In this document: positions 22,488 to 34,094 of the stretch, in pieces
How positions within the stretch are numbered: the stretch's first letter is position 1
Layout: each line of letters opens with the position of its first letter
Assembly (NCBI RefSeq): GCF_016801865.2
Contig: NC_068939.1
Span: 155,254,240 to 155,318,239 of the forward strand
Direction: 5' to 3'
DNA length: 64,000 nucleotides
Origin: Culex pipiens pallens
Lineage: Eukaryota; Arthropoda; Insecta; Diptera; Culicidae
The notes under the pieces: model-generated
Database searches by the model: none
Told to the model about the DNA's origin: nothing
The model's input: only the letters and a program-made list of their open reading frames with translations
Position numbers and translations under genes: made by a program

Positions 22488-23663
22488 CATTTATTACCTA
22501 CATCCGATTTTTCTAACATTATATGCTGTGAAACGACCCTTGAAACGTAGGCTAGCGCGGGGTTACGATTTTTTTCAATGTGGTTTTTGCGAAAATCGGC
22601 AATTTGCTAGACATAACCATTCAATTCAATTTCCTAAAAAACCGTGTTTTAAACTTGCACCTCAAACTAAAAAGAAAATCAAACGATCATAATCTTTACC
22701 ATTTTCCCAAATTGAAACCAGAACGAAAGAAGTCATTGCCATAAAATCATCCACCCTCGTCCCTAAGCGAGGATATCAATTAAAGTCCGACCCCCCTCCC
22801 AGGTTTGCCTCCTTAATGCTCACCAACACGAAAATCACCGTCATTAAGCCAGCACCGGCACTTTTCCACTCCCCCCAACCCACTCAACACTCGGCACAAA
22901 CAACCCAAGACAAGTCCCGTCCCACCCACTAACAATCTTCCCCCACCGTACTCGACTCCCCTGAAAATCAGTCGACCCGCCGGAAGGCGAAAAGCGAAGA
23001 GGAAAACCTGTGTCAGAATGCAAATAAAATTACCACCGGAATTTATCTTTTCCGCTTTTCTCGAGCTTGGGTCGATCAAGCTGCTGTGGGTGTGGGTGGG
23101 TGGGAAGTCCTCAAACAGTTTTCCCCCTGGAGGGGAGGCGGAGGCCATTCCGGTGAATCAAACGTACACCCTCCCCACTTTCCCGCACTCCCTTGTGGAA
23201 ACTTTTCCTGACCTGCTTCTGGTGCTCCCGAACGAACTTTTGAACTTGATTGGGGTGGGGGGTGAAAGCGATTCCTGTATGTGTGGGAAGGAGAGAGAAG
23301 AGCAGCAACTGAAAGAGCGAGAGAGAGAGAGAGAGTAGGTGCCGACAAAAAGGATGGCGTCGTACGCCGAGCCAATATGGCTGGTTTTGCCATGACGAAA
23401 GTTCTACACACACACACATACACAGTGGCTTCGGTTTTTGGATGGGGTCGTTTGGAGAGTTGGGACAGCAGCAGGAGTGTTGCAAGGGAGAGAATGTTTT
23501 AGAGAATGAAAATGGAGATTTTTTTGAAGAAAAAAATATATAGTCATTACTGACATTATATTTTAATAAAGCTTTAATGACGCTTTTGGAAGAAATTTCC
23601 CTCATATGAAACTTATGCAAATGTTTTAAAACGAATTGCCGAATAGAATCATTTAAAATCGTA
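22488..23663. other. GC-richer host-like DNA with microsatellites
   Basis: Non-repetitive for most of its length, with GA-rich (about 23310-23336) and CA-rich (about 23405-23422) microsatellites. Frames of 90-190 codons occur on both strands because of biased pyrimidine/purine composition; no domain is recognisable. The piece GAGCGAGAGAGAGAGAG then GCCAATATGGC resembles GAGCGAGAGAG then AACATGGC at 35791-35845, which may reflect promoter-like or GAGA-rich DNA. Confidence 0.4.
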
Positions 23664-24090
23664 TAAGGCCGTTGCACATATTTTTAAAAGTTTATGTCGC
23701 CCCCCCCTTCAAAGTTGACCTGAATAATCAGGAGTCACAAAAAATATTTAAAAATATCAACTGAAAACCAGTTAAAATTCATTTTCCCGCTTTTATAATC
23801 ATATTCAGCATATTTTGAACTCCTTTGTAAACATTTTTAATTTTCATGAAATACCAATGTACAGTCCAGCATTTTTTTTTGCGAAAGGAAATTCCCTAAA
23901 TACCTCGATATAAAACTAATTGGAATCAACTGTACGCCTGTAAAATACATTTTAAAACACTTTTTTCATCCAAATGTTGAAACCTAGGCTTGTAATTTCA
24001 ATTTTTATATTTTTGTTTTGCCCCCGTCCTCGACTTTGGTCAGAGCCGACGGACATAAACTTCAAAAAATATTTGCAACGGCCTAACTTG
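23664..24090 (-). repeat. Interspersed repeat C, copy 2 plus a partial third end
   Basis: 23664-23960 is the reverse complement of the blocks at 15866-16187, including a run of eight C at 23700-23707 where copy 1 has 15 G. At 24050-24090 an extra GGACATAAACTTCAAAAA and TTTGCAACGGCC end lies in the opposite direction. A further piece of this end is at about 40758-40775. Confidence 0.7.
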
Positions 24091-24860
24091 AAAAAAAAAA
24101 ACTATTTGGTTTAAACAAGGGAAGTGACCAGCTTTAACAATCTTTTTCAAATTTTTGTAATGTTTTTTATAAGACCCCAAAAAAAAAATATAAATATTGA
24201 TATAACAAGCCATAGTTTCAGCATTTGCATGGAACAAATGTCTTAAAATACATTATTATTATTATTTTTATTTTAGCAAAAAAAATTTAAGCCTGCAAAA
24301 GTTTAAAAAATTCAAAAGATTTTTAAATCAACTTAAACAGGCTAAAAGTGATTCTTAACGCAGGGCAACGCATTTTAAATTGATTTCAGCTGATTGTACT
24401 TAAATTTCCATAAAAATTTTGAAGTTTTTTGAAAATATTATTTTTCCTCTGATTTTTCAAAAATTTTAAATCAAATTTGTTGTTTTATTTCAAAAGAATA
24501 TTCCGATAGAAGTATAAATGTTAATATGCATAAAGCATTTTGTAATTTTTTTGATTCAAAATTTCGAAAAATCAATATAGGCACACTTTGAGGGATAAAA
24601 TGGAGAAAACCCGTTTTTTCGGAGATTTTAAATCTTTAAACTCTGTGCATTTCTTTTGTGAAAAAGATATTTTTTTAAATAAGATTTAATCATAAATTAT
24701 TTTTTATGGTTGAACCGTCTGAGGAAAATACAATAAAATATTAAAATATTCAAATTTCACTAAATTTTTTGATACTAGATAAGGCGTCATGTTCGAAGAT
24801 TACTGAACATTTAGGTGAATAATAAAATAAAAGTCATGCTATTTTTGTAAATAATAAAAT
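24091..24860. other. AT-rich non-coding DNA
   Basis: At 24340-24440 there is a decayed stretch similar to the middle of repeat C (GCATTTTAAATTGATTTCAG). Nothing else is recognisable. Confidence 0.4.
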
Positions 24861-25673
24861 GTTTAAAACAAGCCTGCCCAACGTCCGGCCCGCGGGCCGG
24901 ATCCGGGCCGTGAAGCCATTTCATCCGGCCCGCGACGGCTTTTTAAAATATTTCTATGACCGGCCCTTAAAGCTGTTCATGAAGTATAAAATAAATTAAA
25001 TTAATGTCTGAATTAAAAAAATAAGCTTGAAATCAAATTTTAACATATTGCTAAAACATTATTCATGTTTGAATTTTATTCTCATAATTTTTATATTGAT
25101 ATTATTTAACTGAAAAAGTTGTTCAGGAAAACAAAAATATCCATTTCGTAAAATTGTTAAATTTATGAAATAACTTCTATTGTTATCTTAAAATTTACAA
25201 AAAAAGACTAAATGTTATTTCTTCCAGTTTTGACTGTGTTTACTTTAATTTGAAGTTTTTTTTCTATTTTCTTTTTTTAAATAAATGAGTAAGCAAAACT
25301 TATGTATTTTTCCAGAACAACTTTTTAGTGATAAAGGTTTTTTTTTAAAAAAAGGTTAAAAATCAAATTATTTATACTGAAAACAGATCGTCGGAAATAT
25401 TTATAAAATATTGAAAAATGTATCAAAAACTTGCAACGATTATTGAAATTTGAATGTGTTTTTTTTTAATAAAAAAAACATATCAAGGTATTTAATTGCA
25501 ATCGTCAAAAACAATATCTTTACAATTTTAAACAAGCAAAAATTTAAATAAGTCAAATAAACAAATTTTTGAATGTTGTTTGTTTTTCATTTTTTAAATC
25601 AAGATATATGAATCATATTTGCAACACTAGTTCTTATATGTATTTGCTGTATTTTTTTGAAATTAAATATGTC

Positions 25674-25679
25674 TTTATT
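25674..25679 (-). terminator. Polyadenylation signal of the gag-only element
   Basis: AATAAA on the minus strand, about 20 nt before the end of the element. The same signal and context (TTCAATAAAG) occur at 60032-60037 in the related retrotransposon. Confidence 0.7.
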
Positions 25680-25938
25680 GAACTTTTTTATAATAATAAC
25701 ATTTCATTTACATTCTAAGTGGTATGGCTAAATGCTCTTCATCTTTGTTGTATTTTTCGTTTCATCATTACTGTTCACATTCATTCATTTATTTCAAATT
25801 GTTTTACATTTTTGCATTTAATCGAATACATTTGGGTAAAAAAAAGAAAAGAAAAAAAAATCACTTTAACAACTAATCCTAACTTAAAACTAAAAAAGCA
25901 AATTCATTGAAATATTCAAAATCATTAGAACGAGTAAA

Positions 25939-27162
25939 CTACGAACTATATTTCAAGATAAATCCTCCAAGCGTTCTTACTTGTTCTGCACGAGTTTTGC
26001 AACCACGCAGTGTTGTTGTCATCTCAATGAAAATGTTCAGAAGTTCTTGTGGTGAAAACAGGTCACTGCTGCCTTCATCCGTTGATGCTGGTTGGTTTTC
26101 CCTTGGTTGCTGACTGAAGCTAGGAGGTGTTGTATTCTCTGCAACTTTTTGCCGCTGATTCAACGGCAATGGCTGCAGATTTGGAACCACTCGAACAGAT
26201 CCCGCTCCAGGTGACGCCAAAGCAGGAAAATCCACGTCCGTGAAAGTTGGTGGTGTTTTGCGACGATTTGGTTGATGCCTCGTCGTCGCTTGCTGCCGAA
26301 TTTTCACAAACTCAGCACGTTTTGGGCAGCTTCGATTCCTGGTCGAATGGTCGCCGCCGCAATTGACGCATTTCGCTTCGATGTTCTCGTTGATTGTGTT
26401 GCAAGCTTGAGTTTTGTGCTCACCTCCGCAGGTTGCACAACGACTCTTGATGAAACAGTTCCTTCCACCATGCCCAAACTGCAAACAGTTCGAACACTGT
26501 GTCACGTCACGGTGCACAGGACGATAACGTTCCCAAGTCACGATGATGTTGAATATTGCCCGAACTGCCTTCAGCTCAGACGGCGTTGTCGATCCTTTCT
26601 CGAGATGAACCAGGTACAGTTGATCACGATACTTGATGTCCTTGTTGTGTCTCGTCATCTTGAAGACTTCGATCACGTTCAACTTAAGAGTTTTGAGCTC
26701 TTCTTTCAGCACACTCACATCCATGTCGTACAGGCCTCGGAGGACCTGTTTCAAGGGGCGTTTACCTGGATCGTCATGACTGTAGTATTCGATCTTTGTG
26801 TTGTTCAGGAAATCCCGAACGTAGTTGTAATCCTTTCTGGTAGGTAGCAGAATTTTGAGTCCGTCAGCACACAAGCGAATGGAAGCTCGTAAAGCACCAG
26901 ATTTGATAAACCCGGTCAGCCACTTTCGCACCGAATCCGATGACGATGTTTTCACAAAAATGGGTGGCAACTTTTCGCGTCGTTCAAATTCTTCCTTCTC
27001 GCTCACGTCCACAGGGAGGGTAGCGAACTGGTTTCCAGACAGTTTTTGAGCGTCCTTGCTCAAACTGCCTGGCTTTGCAGGTAGCGCTTCGGCATTCTTT
27101 AGCTTCTTCAAATCTGCCGATCCTGCTGGTGAGGACCGCCTCTTTTTCTTGCCCTGAGGCAT
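25939..27162 (-). CDS. Gag-like ORF1 protein of gag-only Jockey-type element (407 aa)
   Basis: A nucleic-acid-binding ORF1 protein of a Jockey-clade retrotransposon, expected to package element RNA. From the first ATG (27160-27162, MPQGKKKRRS) it has a basic start and a region at about residues 65-215 resembling the PRE_C2HC domain found ahead of zinc knuckles in arthropod non-LTR gags. Three Cys-His boxes follow: CSNCLQFGHGGRNC (223-236), CATCGGEHKTQAC (242-254) and CVNCGGDHSTRNRSC (265-279). A proline-rich tail and a conserved C-terminus (ELLNIF, LRGCKT) come last. The frame is open 33 codons upstream, but only from a TTG in the flanking hAT element, so the ATG is preferred. The protein is similar throughout to ORF1 at 62895-64000. 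No internal stop or frameshift. It stops at TAG (25939-25941) with no ORF2 after it. Confidence 0.92.
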   Translation of the reverse strand: MPQGKKKRRSSPAGSADLKKLKNAEALPAKPGSLSKDAQKLSGNQFATLPVDVSEKEEFERREKLPPIFVKTSSSDSVRKWLTGFIKSGALRASIRLCADGLKILLPTRKDYNYVRDFLNNTKIEYYSHDDPGKRPLKQVLRGLYDMDVSVLKEELKTLKLNVIEVFKMTRHNKDIKYRDQLYLVHLEKGSTTPSELKAVRAIFNIIVTWERYRPVHRDVTQCSNCLQFGHGGRNCFIKSRCATCGGEHKTQACNTINENIEAKCVNCGGDHSTRNRSCPKRAEFVKIRQQATTRHQPNRRKTPPTFTDVDFPALASPGAGSVRVVPNLQPLPLNQRQKVAENTTPPSFSQQPRENQPASTDEGSSDLFSPQELLNIFIEMTTTLRGCKTRAEQVRTLGGFILKYSS

Positions 27163-27391
27163 TTTTGCACTTTTTAGCACTTTTTTTGGTGTGTGAGGGA
27201 CGCACGTCTGACTCGCTGCTCTGTCAACCACAGACTCCGTATTTGCTGTAAAAAAACTCAATCATAAGAAAATTGAAAAAAATGTGTTTACTTTTTCAGC
27301 TTTTATCAAATATAAATTCCGGCCCGCCACTGCTTCAGAAAAATCAGATTAGGCGCGCAGGGCCAAAAGGTTGAGCACCCCTGGTTTAAAA

Positions 27392-28899
27392 TAATAATAA
27401 TTCTGAACCAATTTATTTTCCAGTTTCTGTTCAGAAGCCTTTGAAAATTTAAATTATATCTAAATCTATCTTAGCATCATCTTCAGTTCAAAAAAAGTTG
27501 CAGTTTTTTATTCGAAAAATTGTTATAAACAATTTTTCAGTCGTTTGGGTTTAGGAATAATTATATTTATTTAGGAATTAGTTTTTTCTGGTTTTGTTGT
27601 TTTTTGTTTAGAAATAAAAAGTTAAAAGGTACAAATTGTATACGTGAATATCTGGGATATCTACAAAATATTAATTTTCAATTAATTTGTTTCATTTTCT
27701 CAGGTCTTCCGCAAAGGACCTCTAGAAATAATGAGAACCCGGAAAAATCCTGTTTTTTATTTCACTTTTTCGACACAAAATGTTAAGTGAGCTTGTTTTC
27801 ACACATTTTTTTTTTGATTTTCAAATCACTTAAATTTTTTTCCAAAAACATGTTTAATGTAAAATATAATTAGCAATGGAAAAATACTCCAATGATTTTT
27901 TGATAAAGTGCACCTTTTTCATGTTAACTAATTTTTGGTAAAATCCTAAAAATTAAATATTTTCAGGTGACTGAGAAAATTCTCTACATTGTTTTAGTAT
28001 TGTTCATTTGACCATTGTTCGAAAAATCGATAAAAAAAGTGAATTATTTTTTTGTAATACTTTTTTTAATTTTTTCGAAAAATAATTTCAGAATATAAAA
28101 TCACGACAACATATATAGGCGAAAAAATAATTTTTTGGCCATTTACAAATTTTTGTCGTAATTTAGCAATTTCGATGATATTTTCTTCTCGATAAGATGA
28201 TAAATTTTCACATTAGTTTCAAATTATCGGAGCAATAGTTTCCTGGATTGAAAAATGAGGGCTAATTCGTAACATTCAGAAATATGTTTCTTTAATTTTT
28301 TTTTCTGATGGTTGGACAAATTTCCACACTTTCTTTATAATCTGAAAAAAAAATCGAAAAAGTTATCTAAAACTGATAATAAATTAAAAGCGGCTTAATT
28401 CTATTAAATTTCACAAAATGTTTACTAAAATACAAAAAAAAAATTAAATCAACAGAAAGGGTTTCCCTTGTTTTAATATTTGCGTAAGCATATTTACTAT
28501 CAGGTTTCTACCAAACTGAAAAAAATATTCTTTGTTTAGTTATGAGCAATGTATTTAAGCTTATAACTGTTTGCCCATGCATCCAATTGAAAAGCTGTCA
28601 AAGGCAAACTAATGGGAAATGGGACGAACTTTCCATTAAAAATATTTACGATGCTTAAAAATCAAGTCTGTCATATAGCAACTGCCAAAAACCACAAAAA
28701 AAAAACTATTTTTTCGACATTTTAATTTTTTAAACCGCTGTATCTTCCCAAGGATTGGACATAGGACAATGGGCAATATGGAGACCTTTATGTAAAATTG
28801 TCTGGCAAATCGATTCCCACTATAGTGTTTTAAAAATTTTGACGTTTAGACCACTTTTCAAAAAAACAGTTTTATTAAATGATTTTTTTATTTTTTTTA
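27392..28899. other. AT-rich non-coding DNA
   Basis: No ORF, RNA gene or internal repeat copy was recognised. Confidence 0.45.
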
Positions 28900-29540
28900 G
28901 GTGAGTCATAAAATCCTGCATTTTAAACGAAAAAAAAATAATCATGAAATCACCTTTAAATTTGACTTTTAAGCTTAAAAATCGAAAAATCTCATAGAAG
29001 TGGCGTGTATTTTTATTTCAGTGTACTTTTTCAGAAAGCCCGTCCAATTTCCTTCAAGTTTGTCTTTGACCACTTTTTGATACGATGCAACGGCTTCGAG
29101 ATACAGTAATTTTCAAATTGCAAAACACAAAAAATATTTAAATAACTTACGCCCTTCTCAAATGTTATTTTCGAGTACAATTGGCTCCATATACACAAAA
29201 ATGGCTTGTATAGGCCGAGGATAACATGTCTACAAAGTTTCATTGAAATCGGAGAGGGTCGGGTACGAAAGTACCAGAAAAAATCCTGATTTGAGCTGGA
29301 ATTGCTCAATAGTGAAAGTGAAAAAAGGATATTTTTGTTACGGTTTAGCTCATTTTTTCTGAAAAGTCCTAACCATAACCTACAGCTTTGCCGAAGATTC
29401 CAAATTGATCAGATCGAATTGCAAAAACCTAGATATATATTGATATTTTGCCTTTTTGGTAGATTTGTTCTACTTGTTCATTTCTTTAATAAATTAGCCA
29501 ACTTTGCTCATAAAACTGAGTCAATCTGAGAAAATGTATT
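28900..29540. repeat. Possible decayed relative of repeat A
   Basis: Contains CAGCTTTGCCGAAGATTCC and AAATTGATCAGATC at 29388-29415, close to CTTTGCCGAAGACACC and AAATCGATCA of the A arms. It also has ACGCCCTTCTCAAATGTTA, like the A centre. Order and orientation are only partly preserved, so this is a tentative call. Confidence 0.35.
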
Positions 29541-30807
29541 TTTTCGACGCCTCTGTTCTCTGTTCTTGAGCCGACCAATTTCCGTCACACCCCGCCGAAG
29601 CCACAGAAGCATTCAGAGAAATCTCAATTTTACTCAATACATCATCGCTTAACTTTTTGCCATTTCACTCTCCCCGCAACTCTCTCCTCGGGGAGACCAC
29701 CCCTTTTCCTCCGTCATTTTCCCCTCCTTTATGTTGGTTTTATTTAAACGCCCCCAACCCACTCCTTACCTCACTCTCGTTTTCCTTTTCCGGGAAAATC
29801 CCCTTCCCCTCCTCTCCCCCACCAAAACCAAACCAGCCAGCTGTGCTCAAGTAGCCACAAAAGCAAGTGTATCAGAACCTCCACCACCTTCTCCTCACTT
29901 CCACCTGGGGGTGGGTAGGTTGGTCCGGAAAAACGTTAAGTGACTATCGGGTACTTGTCGACTCGACACGAATAACTGTTGGCCACCGCACAGGCACCGT
30001 CGTCGTTTTTGGCTCAATGTTGGAGATGCCACGAGAGCTGAGACGACTGGTGGAAAGGGGGTTGGAAGGGGGTGAGGAGGGGATGTATGTTGCTACTGCT
30101 TTGTGGTTTTTCTATGTTTCAGAGCCGTGGGAAAGGGTGGGGGGTTGGAGGTGGAAAGAAGGGGAAGGTATTTACACGGATTTGCTGGGCAGTGATGCCG
30201 ATCGGGTTTGTTTGAATGTGGTTTCAAAGTTGTATGCCATGTTTTGTAAACAGTATTTTCAATGTTATTTTTTTATCAAGAATTTGTATGAAAAACATTT
30301 TTGAAATTTTTTGATGAGCTGGAAACATTTTTTTAACTAAATTACTTTATTAGAATTTTTAAATTGAAAGTTTTATATTAAGACAACATTGTTTATACTT
30401 TTAAAACAAAACAGGAAGAAGATATTGATTTTTCAATTTGGAAAATTTGAAGTATATGTTTGTTGTGAAATTTTATATGTATTTTTAAATTGTATCTATA
30501 ATCCTCAGTATAATTTTTTTTCAATTGCTCAAATTTCATTCAATTTATTTTATCCTTGACAAAAACATAAAAATATCGTTTTTTTTTAATGGTTGCGTCA
30601 ATTTTATTTCAAGCCCAATATTCTGAAGAAAAAAACGGTTTACGCTTAAGAATGAATGCAGTGGTGTAATAACGTCAAAAAAATTCTAAATTATAATGCC
30701 TGCGTTGAAAATATGTGTACATTGCCAAATAAATTGTCAACCGTTTGCCGTTTTTTTTATTCTAATGGTACTTGATAATAATAATGATAAAAAAAATATA
30801 AATATAT
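29541..30807. other. Host-like DNA (29.5-30.25 kb) then AT-rich DNA
   Basis: 29541-30240 is GC-richer and pyrimidine-biased. The 145-codon frame at 29867-30304 has no recognisable domain and biased composition, so it is not called. The rest is AT-rich with nothing recognisable. Confidence 0.4.
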
Positions 30808-32154
30808 GAGAAATTCTCTACGAAATCGGTCTTTTTTCTACAATTTTAATGTTTGTATTTTTTAATCCGACTGAAACTTTTTTGGTGCCTTCGGTATGCT
30901 CAAAGAAGCCATTTTGCATCATTAGTTTGTCCATATAATTTTCCATACAAATTTGGCAGATGTCCATACAAAAAAGATGTATGAAAATTCAAAAATCTGT
31001 ATCTTTTGAAGGAATTTTTTGATCGATTTGGTGTCTTCGGCAAAGTTGTAGGTATGGATATGGACTACACTGAAAAAAAATTATGCACGGTAAAAAAATT
31101 TTTGTTGATTTGCAAAAAAAACATTATTTTTATTTTTTTTATATGTTTTAGAGGACATCGTATGCCAACTTTTAAGAAATTTCCAGGTTGTGCAAAAAAT
31201 CTTTGAGCGAGTTATGAATTTTTGAATCAATACTGATTTTTTCAAAAAATCGAAAAATTGGTCGCAAAAATTTTTTAAACTTTATTTTTCGATGTAAAAT
31301 CAAATTTGCAATCAAAAAGTGCTTTAGTGAAATTTTGATAAAGTGCACCGTTTTCAAGTTAAATCCATTTTTAGGTGACTTTTTTGAAAATAGTCGCAGT
31401 TTTTCATTTTTTTAAATAAGTGCACATGTTTGCCCACCTCTGAAAAAAATATTTTTGAAAAGCTGAGAAAATTCTCTTTATTTTGCATTTTTGGACTTTG
31501 TTGATACGACCCCTAGTTGCTGAGATATTGCCATGCAAAGGAACACAGGAACAGGAAAATTGATGTTTTCTAAGTCCAACCCAAACAACACATTATTTTC
31601 TAATGTCGATATCTCAGCAACTAATGGTCTGATTTTCAATATTAAAATTTGAAACATTCGTGAAATTTTCCGATCTTTAAAAAAAAATATTTTCAAAATT
31701 TTTAAGTCAAGACTAACATTTTAAAAGGGCGTAATATTCAATGTTTGGCCCGTTTGAAATGTTAGTCTTGGTTTAAAAAAAATGAAAATATTTTTTTCGA
31801 AAAGATCGGAAAATTTCACGAATGTTTCATATTTTAACATTGAAAATCGAACCATTAGTTGCTGAGATATCGGCAATAGAAAATGGTGTGTTGTTTGGGT
31901 GGGACTTAGAAATCATCAATTTTTCCGTTTTAAAACCTTTGCATGGCAATATCTCAGCAACTAAGGGTCGTATCATTAAAATTCAATAACGCAAAATATA
32001 GAGAATTTTCTCAGCTTTTCAAAAATATTTTATTCAAAATTGGGCAAACATGTGCACTAATTTTAAAAAATTAAAAACTGTGGCTATTTTCAAAAAAGTC
32101 ACCTAAACATGGATTTAACTTGAAAACGGTGCACTTTATCAAAATTTTACTAAA
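30808..32154. repeat. Foldback repeat A1 (right arm truncated)
   Basis: Starts GAGAAATTCTCTACGAAATC. The full left arm runs to a centre near 31735, and the inverted right arm is present for about 420 bp and stops in ACTAAA, where A2 begins. Within each arm GTTGCTGAGATAT and ATATCTCAGCAAC form a second, smaller inverted repeat. Confidence 0.85.
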
Positions 32155-34094
32155 GAGCAATTCTCTACGAAATCGGTCTTTTTTCTTCAATTTTAATTTT
32201 TGTATTTTTTAATCCGACTGAAACTTTTTTGGTGCCTTCGGTATGCCCAAAGAAGCCATTTTGCATCATTAGTTTGTCCATATAATTTTCCATACAAATT
32301 TGGCAGCTGTCCATACAAAAATGATGTATGAAAATTCAAAAATCTGTATCTTTTGAAGGAATTTTTTGATCGATTTGGTGTCTTCGGCAAAGTTGTAGGT
32401 ATGGATACGGACTACACTGGAAAAAAATAATACACGGTAAAAAAAATTTGGTGATTTTTTTATTTAACTTTTTATCACTAAAACTTGATTTACAAAAAAA
32501 CACTATTTTTAATTTTTTTTATTTTTTGATATGTTTTAGAGGACATAAAATGCCAACTTTTCAGAAATTTCCAGGTTGTGCAAAAAATCATTGACCGAGT
32601 TATGAATTTTTTAATCAATACTGATTTTTTCAAAAAATCGAAATTTTGGTCGTAAAATTTTTCAACTTCATTTTTCGATGTAAAATCAAATTTGCAATCA
32701 AAAAGTACTTTACTGAAATTTTGATAAAGTGCACCGTTTTCAAGTTATAGCCATATTTAAGTGACTTTTTTGAAAATAGTCGCAGTTTTTTATTTTTTAA
32801 AATTAGTGCACATGTTTGCCCAGTTTTGAAAAAAATATTTTTGAAAAGCTGAGAAAATTCTCTATATTTTGCTAATTCGGACTTTGTTGATACGACCTTT
32901 AGTTGCTGAGATATTGCAATGCAAAGGTTTAAAAACAGGAAAATTGATGTTTTCTAAGTTTCACCCAAACAACCCACCATTTTCTATCGTCAATATCTCA
33001 GCAACTAATGGTCCGATTTTCAATGTTAATATATGAAACAATTGTGAAATTTTCCGATCTTTTCGAAAAAAATATTTTTGGAATTTTCAAATCAAGACTA
33101 ACATTTCACAAAGGCCAAACATTCAATATTACGCCCTTTTAAAATGTTTGTCTTGATTTGAAAATTCCAAAAATATTTTTTTCGAAAAGATCGGAAAATT
33201 TCACAATTGTTTCATATATTAACATTGAAAATCGGACCATTAGTTGCTGAGATATTGACGATAGAAAATGGTGGGTTGTTTGGGTGAAACTTAGAAAACA
33301 TCAATTTTCCTGTTTTTAAACCTTTGCATTGCAATATCTCAGCAACTAAAGGTCGTATCAACATAGTCCGAATAAGCAAAATATAGAGAATTTTCTCAGC
33401 TTTTCAAAAATATTTTTTTCAAAACTGGGCAAACATGTGCACTAATTTTAAAAAATGAAAAACTGCGACTATTTTCAAAAAAGTCACTTAAATATGGCTA
33501 TAACTTGAAAACGGTGCATTTTATCAAAATTTCAGTAAAGTACTTTTTGATTGCAAATTTGATTTTACATCGAAAAATGAAGTTGAAAAATTTTTACGAC
33601 CAAAATTTCGATTTTTTGAAAAAATCAGTATTGATTCAAAAATTCATAACTCGGTCAGTGATTTTTTGCACAACCTGGAAATTTCTGAAAAGTTGGCATT
33701 TTATGTCTTCTAAAACATATCAAAAAATAAAAAAAATTAAAAATAGTGTTTTTTTGTAAATCAAGTTTTAGTGATAAAAAGTTAAATAAAAAAATCACCA
33801 AATTTTTTTTTACCGTGTATTATTTTTTCCAGTGTAGTCCGTATCCATACCTACAACTTTGCCGAAGACACCAAATCGATCAAAAAATTCCTTCAAAAGA
33901 TACAGATTTTTGAATTTTCATGCATCATTTTTGTATGGACAGCTGCCGAATTTGTATGGAAAATTATATGGACAAACTAATGATGCAAAATGGCTTCTTT
34001 GGGCATACCGAAGGCACCAAAAAAGTTTCAGCCGGATTAAAAAATACAAAAATTAAAATTGAAGAAAAAAGACCGATTTCGTAGAGAATTGCTC
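32155..34094. repeat. Foldback repeat A2, complete 1940-bp palindrome
   Basis: The two arms are nearly identical inverted copies of about 960 bp, from GAGCAATTCTCTACGAAATC to GATTTCGTAGAGAATTGCTC, with the axis near 33124 in AACATTCAATATTACG. No ORF with an ATG and a recognisable product is found. The frames that recur in the arms begin at TTG (for example in TTGCCGAAGACACC) and are a by-product of arm duplication. Confidence 0.93.

Larger units (their letters stand above)
25652..27238 (-). mobile_element. Gag-only Jockey-like non-LTR retroelement, 1587 bp, complete ends
   Basis: The insert is bounded by a 12-bp duplication GTATTTGCTGTA (25640-25651 and 27239-27250, plus strand). On the minus strand it has a leader of about 76 nt starting GGAGTCTGTGG, an intact gag ORF, a 3' UTR of about 290 nt with AATAAA (25674-25679) and a short A-rich tail. 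The 3' UTR is related to that of the 60-64 kb element. The endonuclease/RT ORF is absent: 3' UTR-like sequence begins right after the gag stop codon. Mobilisation would need RT in trans. Confidence 0.9.
24869..27383. mobile_element. hAT-type element (916 bp without its insert) interrupted by a gag-only retroelement
   Basis: The ends CAAGCCTGCCCAAC and, reversed, CAGGGGTGCTCAACC are imperfect inverted repeats of the CAgGGxTGCyCAAC type common among hAT elements. They are flanked by an exact 8-bp duplication GTTTAAAA (24861-24868 and 27384-27391). A 16-bp perfect palindrome CCGGCCCGCGGGCCGG lies at 24885-24900. No transposase ORF is left, so it is non-autonomous. Confidence 0.9.

Noticed and set aside
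23111..23677. 188-codon minus-strand frame in the 23-kb region
   Set aside because: It crosses GA/CT and CA microsatellites, overlaps other frames on both strands, and has biased Ser/Leu/Pro composition without a domain.
26272..26847. 191-codon plus-strand frame opposite the gag ORF
   Set aside because: It is the antisense shadow of the gag-like ORF at 25939-27162, which has zinc-knuckle motifs and a homologue at 63-64 kb.
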